Shown one piece after another: positions 1 through 4,510 of a stretch of DNA of 6,095 bases; position 1 is the stretch's first letter; each line of letters begins with the position of its first letter. The DNA lies in contig JALVYA010000224.1 of assembly GCA_027038095.1 (NCBI GenBank), positions 1 through 6,095 on the forward strand, given 5' to 3'. The translations under genes were made by a program, and so were the position numbers. The notes beneath the pieces are model-generated. The model was not told the origin of the DNA. It made no database searches and saw nothing but the letters and a program-made list of their open reading frames with translations. Source of the stretch: Archaeoglobaceae archaeon. GTDB lineage: Archaea; Halobacteriota; Archaeoglobi; Archaeoglobales; Archaeoglobaceae.

Positions 1-161
1 AGGAGCAGAAGGTGACACCAGAACGCAGGACATGGTAAGGAGGTGATAGAATTCCACCCTGGTTTAAAGGTGATGTTGTCAACGGTGTGGGAACAACAAT
101 CGGTTTCTTCCTCGCCGCAATACTCGGCAGGGCAATAAGGGAGCTGAAGGAGAGGAAATAA
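1..161 (+). CDS. cbiN: CbiN-like cobalt transport membrane protein, 3' end only, with apparent +1 frameshift
   Basis: CbiN is the small accessory membrane subunit of cobalt ECF transporters and works with CbiM. Two frames must be joined to see it. The frame starting at base 2 reads GAEGDTRTQDMVRR and ends at TGA 44-46. The frame ending at TAA 159-161 reads from about base 45 and contains DRIPPWFKGD, then a hydrophobic helix (about 90-131) and a basic tail (RELKERK). Joined by skipping one base, the order is a G-A-E-G motif, 14 residues, PWF, then a last helix. As I remember Salmonella CbiN (GSDGEAE...KPWF, then a final helix), the 14-residue spacing is the same. The WEPPSGEIE-like stretch after PWF is missing, so this is a divergent member, and a PDGLE-type NikN relative is the alternative. 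The stop abuts the cbiQ ATG. The 5' part lies outside the window. The break could be a mutation, a sequencing error or programmed frameshifting. Confidence 0.5.
147..152 (+). promoter_or_regulatory. Shine-Dalgarno site of cbiQ
   Basis: AAGGAG lies 9 bases before the cbiQ ATG and inside the last codons of the upstream cbiN-like frame. This supports the ATG at 162 as the start and suggests translational coupling of the two genes. Confidence 0.6.
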
Positions 162-926
162 ATGGAAGTCGTTAAATTTGACGACCTCTACAGGGAAACG
201 AGAGTTAAGATAGACGGGAGGGTTAAGACCCTCTCGGTATTTATTTTACTGTTCACGGTAACGGCAATGAGGGACATATACATACCTCTGGCTTTACTTG
301 CCGTTCTCACAGTTTTCGTTCTCTGGCTCCGGATTCCACTCAAAAAACTTCTGTATCCGCTGTACGTTGCTTCAGTCGTTTTTGCGGTTATACTGTTTAC
401 AGTTCCGTACGGAAAGACGATATGGCACTGGTGGGTGCTCAGGATAACTCAGGGAAGTCTGTACCTTGCAATGCTCATACTCGTGAAGGTGCTCGTGTGC
501 ATATCGCTGCTGCTCGTTCTCGTTTCCACCACGAAAATGTACGACATAGTCTCAGCCTTTACGTGGCTACCGGATGAAGTTGTTGAAATTACACTGCTCA
601 TGCTCAGGTACATCGAAACGCTATCGCACACGAGCACGAGACTGCACATGGCGGCGAGGGCAAGAGGTGCTTTCTCAAAGAAATTACCATTTTACAAGAG
701 AATTTCGAATCTCGGAAGCCTCGCAGGCGTTCTAATTCTGAGAGCGATGGACAGGGCTGAGAGAGTTTACATGAGCATGGTTGCGAGAGGTTATAAAGGA
801 AAGCTCGTCGTGAGTAAAAAGTTTGACATGAAAATTATTTTGCAGGTAATTGTCGTGTTCATGCTGTGTGCTATTGCCGTTTACGTTGACAGGTTCGTTC
901 TCAAAGCTCCTTACGTCCTGAGCTGA
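162..926 (+). CDS. cbiQ: Cobalt/nickel ECF transporter transmembrane coupling protein CbiQ (T component)
   Basis: CbiQ is the membrane scaffold that passes conformational change from the CbiO ATPases to the substrate-binding CbiM during Co2+ (or Ni2+) import. The 254-residue length is normal for the family. After a short cytoplasmic N-terminus with the family-typical D-G-R-V-K segment (residues 18-22), hydrophobic segments run at roughly 23-36, 38-56, 65-82 and 96-123, with a last one at 224-246. The cytoplasmic coupling region carries both hallmark Ala-Arg-Gly motifs, at residues 167-169 (in MAARARGAF) and 208-210 (in MVARGYKG), which dock into the ATPase. The ATG directly follows the stop of the cbiN-like gene and has an AAGGAG site. 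cbiO begins 13 bases after the stop. Cobalt rather than nickel is inferred from the CbiN-like neighbour; sequence alone cannot settle the metal. Confidence 0.93.
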   Translation: MEVVKFDDLYRETRVKIDGRVKTLSVFILLFTVTAMRDIYIPLALLAVLTVFVLWLRIPLKKLLYPLYVASVVFAVILFTVPYGKTIWHWWVLRITQGSLYLAMLILVKVLVCISLLLVLVSTTKMYDIVSAFTWLPDEVVEITLLMLRYIETLSHTSTRLHMAARARGAFSKKLPFYKRISNLGSLAGVLILRAMDRAERVYMSMVARGYKGKLVVSKKFDMKIILQVIVVFMLCAIAVYVDRFVLKAPYVLS

Positions 927-934
927 GGGGGGTG
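925..934 (+). promoter_or_regulatory. Shine-Dalgarno site of cbiO supporting a TTG start
   Basis: GAGGGGGGTG begins on the last two bases of the cbiQ stop codon and ends 5 bases before TTG 940-942. No ATG or GTG in the cbiO frame lies at a suitable distance (the GTG at 932 is out of frame), so this site is what favours TTG. Confidence 0.55.
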
Positions 935-939
935 CTGGT

Positions 940-1977
940 TTGAACAGCCTGCAAACCGAAGAAAAGCTTAACGAAAACGAATATGCTGTCGAAGTTGAGA
1001 ACCTCGTTTACTTTTACGATAAGGTTAAGGCTCTCGACGGAGCGAGCCTGAAAATTAAAAGGGGAGAAAAAGTGGCAATTCTCGGCCCAAACGGGTCAGG
1101 AAAAACCACGCTGATGCTGAGCATCTGCGGGCTCGTAAAGCCGGAAAGCGGCAGGATAAGAGTGATGGGTGTCGAGGTCAGCAAGAAAAACGAGAACAGG
1201 ATAAGAGAAGTGGTAGGAATAGTCTTTCAGAACCCGGACGATCAGGTTTTTTCCGCAACCGTATACGATGACGTGGCTTTTGGGTTGAGAAACATGGGAT
1301 TGCAGGAGGAGGAAGTCAGAGACAGGGTTAACAGAATACTGAAAGTTATGAAAATAGAGCACCTCGCAGAAAGAAATCCGGCAAACCTCAGCGGTGGCGA
1401 GAAAAAGAAAGTGGCCATAGCGGGAGTTATCGTTATGAATCCCCCAGTGCTGCTGATAGACGAGCCGACTGCAGGTCTCGACCACGCGGGAGTTCACGAA
1501 ATCTTCAACATACTGACGGAGCTAAACGCCAGAGGATTAACGGTCATCGTAACAACCCACGATTCGGAGTTTGCCTTTGCATGGGCAGACAGAATTATCG
1601 TTATGAACAGAGGAAAAGTCGTGTCCGAAAACGCAAAAAACCACGCAGAAGAGGACATGGAGAAAATTGGGGTTAAGTTGAGGCTACCGGGAAAAGAAAA
1701 GGTAATTCAGGAGCTTACAAGGGCAAAGGTGCTGAATCCCGATTTATTCGAGCATCTGAGAAAGGCCGGACTTTCCGGAAAGGTGAGGGTCGTAAGGGAA
1801 GGAGCTGACTACTGCTACGGACTCGTGGATTTTGAGCTCGTTGAGAAGGTTGAGTTTGACCTCGACATAATCGCCCTCGACGCCTACACCAGAGAGGTAA
1901 GGGTTGCAGTTTCGGAAAATCTGGCGGACAGATTTGCTGAGGAAATGAATCGCAGAGGAATCAAGGTCGTACACTAG
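940..1977 (+). CDS. cbiO: Cobalt/nickel ECF transporter ATP-binding protein CbiO, with C-terminal extension
   Basis: CbiO is the cytoplasmic ABC ATPase that powers the CbiMNQ importer. The nucleotide-binding domain spans about residues 15-240 with all motifs intact: Walker A GPNGSGKT (49-56), Q-loop Gln97 in the VFQNPDDQ segment typical of ECF ATPases, signature LSGGE (150-154), Walker B VLLIDEPT (170-177, catalytic Glu175), D-loop AGLD (178-181) and switch His207. At 345 residues it is clearly longer than the usual 270-290. Residues from about 245 onward form an extra region that I do not recognise, ending in a mixed alpha/beta-looking stretch (LDIIALDAYTREVRVAVSEN and beyond) that may be a small regulatory domain. 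The start is TTG, chosen for the strong Shine-Dalgarno site 5 bases upstream. It is the last gene of the operon and converges on uppS. Confidence 0.93.
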   Translation: MNSLQTEEKLNENEYAVEVENLVYFYDKVKALDGASLKIKRGEKVAILGPNGSGKTTLMLSICGLVKPESGRIRVMGVEVSKKNENRIREVVGIVFQNPDDQVFSATVYDDVAFGLRNMGLQEEEVRDRVNRILKVMKIEHLAERNPANLSGGEKKKVAIAGVIVMNPPVLLIDEPTAGLDHAGVHEIFNILTELNARGLTVIVTTHDSEFAFAWADRIIVMNRGKVVSENAKNHAEEDMEKIGVKLRLPGKEKVIQELTRAKVLNPDLFEHLRKAGLSGKVRVVREGADYCYGLVDFELVEKVEFDLDIIALDAYTREVRVAVSENLADRFAEEMNRRGIKVVH

Positions 1978-2008
1978 TTGATATTGTTAGCATTCTATTT
2001 AAGATTTC

Positions 2009-2015
2009 AAAAAAA
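2009..2015 (-). terminator. Possible oligo-T terminator of the uppS transcript
   Basis: The minus strand has a run of seven T, about 86 bases past the uppS stop, in the AT-rich gap between the convergent cbiO and uppS genes. Archaeal termination commonly uses such T-runs without a stem-loop. On the plus strand only a weaker T4 run (2019-2022) follows cbiO. The rest of the gap (1978-2100) shows no gene or strong hairpin. Confidence 0.3.
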
Positions 2016-2084
2016 TTATTTTAGTAGCAGTTAATTTAATACCAGCAAACGCCCACTGACAACCTAACGCCTGTAACAATAACA

Positions 2085-2100
2085 GCTTCAACGGCTTCAA
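2085..2100. repeat. Short 9-bp-period tandem repeat after uppS
   Basis: GCTTCAA occurs at 2085-2091 and again at 2094-2100, just beyond the uppS stop codon, with a 9-bp period and one flanking difference. It has no evident function and may be a small slippage duplication. Confidence 0.35.
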
Positions 2101-2988
2101 TCACCTTCTCAAACCAGCCTTAACCTGCCAGAGCCTGATTGCCCTCAGAAGGTCAAGTTTCCTGAAAGCCGGCCAGTAAACGTCGAGAAAGCAGGCAATA
2201 CTGTTTGCGGTCTGCCACGTGAGAAAATTTGACAGTCTCTGCTCCCCTCCAGTTCTTATCAACAAATCCACCCTTGCGTAATCTCCGTTTCCGTACAGAT
2301 ACGACTCTATCGTTTTTTCGTCGATTCTGTCTGGTGTCAGCTTCCCCGCCTTTACGTCCCTCAGCAAGCTCCTTACGGCGTCGATAAGCTCCTGCCTTCC
2401 ACCGTACGCCAGAGCTATGTTGAGGTGAAAATTCCTGTAGTTTTCGGTTGCCCTTTCAACCTCGTCTATCACCTTTCTCACGTAGTCGGGGAGGAGCTGA
2501 ACCTTGCCCACCACCTTCACCCTAACTTCACTGCGGTGGATTTTTTCATTCTTCAGAAGTCTGTTCAGCTCCCTTGCAATGAGGGAGAACAGGCTTTTCT
2601 TTTCTTCCTCGCTCCTGTTAAAGTTCTCAGTCGAGAACGCATAAACGGTAACGTTTTTCACTCCGAGCTCCCAGCACCAGTTTAAAACCGCCTCAGCTTT
2701 TTTCGACCCGAAAACGTGTCCGGCGTTTGGAGGCAAACCCCTTTTCCTAGCAAACCTGCGATTTCCGTCCATGATTATTGCGATGTGTCTCGGCATCTCA
2801 AAAGACCTTACGTCCCTTGCAAGCTTTCTCTCGTAAATCTTTACGAAGGGATTTTTTATTAACTCAACCACATCCCAGAAAGAAGTTATCCTGCTTCTCT
2901 CAACTCTCTCAATCCACCTAATTACATCTGCAACTTCAGATGTTCTGTGCACTCCAATGTTTCTGGTTACTTCCATTTCACCCTTCAT
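2101..2988 (-). CDS. uppS: Cis-prenyltransferase (undecaprenyl/polyprenyl diphosphate synthase family)
   Basis: This enzyme adds isopentenyl diphosphate units in cis to an allylic primer, in archaea probably geranylgeranyl diphosphate, giving the polyprenyl carrier lipid used for glycosylation. Visible motifs are IAIIMDGNRR with catalytic Asp74 (69-78), H91 and the GSK segment (94-96), YAFSTENFNRS (116-126), LNIALAYGGRQEL (189-201) and the diphosphate-binding RTGGEQRLSNF (245-255). Two expected elements are absent. The Glu that binds Mg2+ in the bacterial enzyme (WQ-A-Y-A-E-L) is Ile264, and the protein ends at KAGLRR without the R-x-G tail of homodimeric enzymes. The N-terminus is about 45 residues longer than usual before FVKIYERKL. 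The ATG at 2988 has only a weak AAAGAG site, so a later start, such as Met5 (2976) or the GTG at codon 40, is possible. The family assignment is firm; product length and the primer are inferred. Confidence 0.93.
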   Translation of the reverse strand: MKGEMEVTRNIGVHRTSEVADVIRWIERVERSRITSFWDVVELIKNPFVKIYERKLARDVRSFEMPRHIAIIMDGNRRFARKRGLPPNAGHVFGSKKAEAVLNWCWELGVKNVTVYAFSTENFNRSEEEKKSLFSLIARELNRLLKNEKIHRSEVRVKVVGKVQLLPDYVRKVIDEVERATENYRNFHLNIALAYGGRQELIDAVRSLLRDVKAGKLTPDRIDEKTIESYLYGNGDYARVDLLIRTGGEQRLSNFLTWQTANSIACFLDVYWPAFRKLDLLRAIRLWQVKAGLRR

Positions 2989-3014
2989 TGTTACTGCTCT
3001 TTAACGATTGTTAG

Positions 3015-3025
3015 GCTAATAAAGC
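3015..3025 (-). promoter_or_regulatory. Possible TATA element of uppS
   Basis: The minus strand reads GCTTTATTAGC, centred about 32 bases upstream of the uppS ATG. With the archaeal TATA-to-start distance of about 26 bases, transcription would begin near 2996 and leave a leader of only a few bases, which fits the weak Shine-Dalgarno site. The minus strand is also A-rich at about 3081-3108, next to the end of the upstream gene, and that could be an alternative promoter. No T-run terminator is seen on the minus strand, so read-through from the upstream gene is also possible. Confidence 0.3.
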
Positions 3026-3096
3026 TGCCAGCCAAGGTTAAGGCAACTCTGAAATACAGCAAAAGTAACGCAATCCCTATTTTTAATTTTTCATTT

Positions 3097-3396
3097 TTAT
3101 TTTTCGAGCAGCTCTCTGACCAGATCAGCATATTGCTGGTTTATATAATATTTGTTTTTCTCTCCAAGTTCTGTTTTCAGAATACCGAGCCTTGCACACA
3201 TGAGTCCAACCATTGCAGAAACTCCCCTCTTGTTCACGCCTGTATTGAGCCTCTCTTTCAGCTTGCTGTATATCTCATCTGTCGTGTACTTCTCACCCTC
3301 AAGCAGAATTTTGAGTAACTCCCTTCTTATACCATTCCTGTCCCTTTCGAGGTACTTCTTCAGCCTTTCTTCAATTTCTTCCCGTTTCATGCTCAT
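3097..3396 (-). CDS. Small DUF2551-like protein, probable winged-helix fold
   Basis: A protein of about 99 residues that matches what I recall of the archaeal DUF2551 family. That family has no assigned function and is usually about the same length. The layout suggests a winged helix-turn-helix: a charged N-terminal helix (REEIEERLKKYLERD), RRELLKILLEG, a TTDEIYSKLKER helix, a KRGVSAMVGLMCARLGIL helix that would be the recognition helix, a wing with TELGEKNKYYIN, and a C-terminal helix. No signal peptide or membrane segment is seen. I chose the ATG at 3394-3396, which follows GAGG by 4 bases. TTG 3399 is in frame but lies too close to that site, and ATG 3390 is the other option. The gene lies 22 bases after the radical SAM gene and is probably co-transcribed with it. 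A DNA-binding or regulatory role is inferred from fold features only. Confidence 0.8.
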   Translation of the reverse strand: MSMKREEIEERLKKYLERDRNGIRRELLKILLEGEKYTTDEIYSKLKERLNTGVNKRGVSAMVGLMCARLGILKTELGEKNKYYINQQYADLVRELLEK

Positions 3397-3418
3397 CAAG
3401 CCTCAAACTGAATTGAGC

Positions 3419-4435
3419 TCAAAGAGGTATTCTCTCGACGACGAGCCTATCGGCTGTGGGATATCTTTCGACCACATACACATTAAAGCCTTCAGCTTTT
3501 AAATCTTCACTCAGCGTCTCCGCAATTTCTGCTGAAAACTCAACTTCCACCCGAGCACCGTTCTCGTAAATTTTGTATTTTTCACCCGTCTCATCGAGGA
3601 TTTTCAGCAGCACTTCAAGCTCTTCTTTGGAACATTCAACTCTACCGCACACGAGGGTTCCGTCTCTCGTAACGAGATAGAAATCCGGATGGTTCATTGC
3701 CATTCTTATGAAGCGTCTTCTCGTCTGAGCCCTGTCTTTGAAGGCAACCGTGCAGTAGTGAAATTTCTCCACCTCCCGCAAGTACATCCCGGCTATGCTG
3801 TCACATCCCTTAACTTCAAAAAACTCTCCGGGTTCGAATCCCATGTCCACTACCTTTCTGTAGTTCGTTGCGGAAAGCTCGAGTTCGTTCAGGTTCATGA
3901 ACAGCTCGTGCTCGTTTACGAAGTCTGCCAGATCCCTGTCAAATTTTACTGCGGGAACTTCAATTCCCGTCTCAAGTCCCAGCTTTTTGGCAATTTTTAC
4001 CGGTTCTCTGTAGAGTTTCAGAGGTTTTACGGGGTGAAACCTTATCTCGTCTATGTAGGGAGATATTTTTTTCACCGCACTTTCATCGGGCAGGCTCGTG
4101 TAGAGGTGAACGTGCAAATCCAAGCTTTTCAGAAGTTTTGCAAACTCCAGAGTCTTTTTTAACGTGAAAAACGGCTCTCCTCCGGTGATGGATGCACCTT
4201 CAGCGCTCATCAGCTCCGCTTCTTTCACAACGTCTTCTGGAGTAATAACTCTTCTTTCGTTGGCGAAGGTCATGTCCTTTCCTCTTCTCTCCTCAGAAAT
4301 CGGGCAGTAAAAGCACGAATTCGGACACAGACCGGTTACGAACAGGACGAGTTTGGCACCTCTCCTGCACAGCTTACAGCCCTCGCTTAGGTACGTGTAG
4401 TAGCTACCTGCCTCTATTCTCGTTGGCTTCTTCAT
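3419..4435 (-). CDS. Archaeal radical SAM protein (COG2108-type), function unknown
   Basis: A 338-residue radical SAM enzyme. The [4Fe-4S]/SAM-binding CxxxCxxC motif is at Cys37, Cys41 and Cys44 (GLCPNSCFYCP), and the SAM-binding GGEP is at 85-88 (ASITGGEPFF). A characteristic N-terminal EGCKLCRRGAKLVLF adds Cys20 and Cys23. Further cysteines at 211, 228, 263 and 268 (LVCGRVEC) could bind another metal or cluster. The set EGCxxCxxGAK plus GLCPxxCFYCP matches my memory of the archaeal group described as related to pyruvate formate-lyase activating enzymes, which has no established substrate. The region after residue 200 is not recognisable to me. The only in-frame start nearby is the ATG at 4435. 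An AAGGAG ends just one base before it, which is too close for an ordinary site, so the mRNA may be leaderless or nearly so. It lies 75 bases after lysS and 22 bases before the DUF2551-like gene. Confidence 0.88.
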   Translation of the reverse strand: MKKPTRIEAGSYYTYLSEGCKLCRRGAKLVLFVTGLCPNSCFYCPISEERRGKDMTFANERRVITPEDVVKEAELMSAEGASITGGEPFFTLKKTLEFAKLLKSLDLHVHLYTSLPDESAVKKISPYIDEIRFHPVKPLKLYREPVKIAKKLGLETGIEVPAVKFDRDLADFVNEHELFMNLNELELSATNYRKVVDMGFEPGEFFEVKGCDSIAGMYLREVEKFHYCTVAFKDRAQTRRRFIRMAMNHPDFYLVTRDGTLVCGRVECSKEELEVLLKILDETGEKYKIYENGARVEVEFSAEIAETLSEDLKAEGFNVYVVERYPTADRLVVERIPL

Positions 4436-4450
4436 ACTCCTTCATACGCA

Positions 4451-4460
4451 TAATTTTTTG
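4451..4460 (-). promoter_or_regulatory. Possible TATA element of the radical SAM gene
   Basis: The minus strand reads CAAAAAATTA followed by TGCG, centred about 20-21 bases upstream of the radical SAM ATG. Initiation about 26 bases downstream would fall at or near the start codon, giving a leaderless or nearly leaderless transcript. This agrees with the lack of a properly spaced Shine-Dalgarno site. The position sits just downstream of a 10-bp tandem repeat. Confidence 0.35.
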
Positions 4461-4480
4461 TTCAACTGGCTTCAACTGGC
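4461..4480. repeat. Exact 10-bp tandem direct repeat between lysS and the radical SAM gene
   Basis: TTCAACTGGC occurs twice without a gap (4461-4470 and 4471-4480). On the minus strand the copies lie immediately upstream of the TATA-like element, and the period is about one helical turn, so they could be a regulator site. A chance slippage duplication is equally possible. Confidence 0.6.
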
Positions 4481-4510
4481 TCATCCAGCATACTCAAACT
4501 TTCGATGAGA

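Noticed and set aside
43..138. GTG-started open frame beginning inside the AAGGAGGTGAT sequence
   Set aside because: Its translation is compositionally odd (a Ser-rich, Gln-rich end with no family resemblance), and it overlaps the much more convincing CbiN-like frame.
1096..1497. Minus-strand open frame of 133 codons antisense to cbiO
   Set aside because: It covers the conserved ABC motifs of cbiO on the other strand, and its composition is not protein-like.
2032..2102. GTG frame of about 22 codons on the minus strand that overlaps the uppS stop (GTGA)
   Set aside because: It reads smoothly as hydrophobic protein (VIEAVEAVIVTGV), but it is very short, matches no family and does not restore the missing RxG tail of uppS.
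3689..4162. Plus-strand open frame of 157 codons antisense to the radical SAM gene
   Set aside because: It is the complement of a clearly conserved coding sequence and has no recognisable motif or ribosome site.
4404..4451. 15-codon ATG frame overlapping the start of the radical SAM gene (possible uORF)
   Set aside because: It begins next to the TATA-like element, so it would probably lie upstream of the transcript start, and it has no ribosome site.
4476..4489. Small inverted repeat CTGG-ctcat-CCAG considered as a lysS terminator hairpin
   Set aside because: The stem is only 4 bp and no T-run follows it directly on the minus strand.
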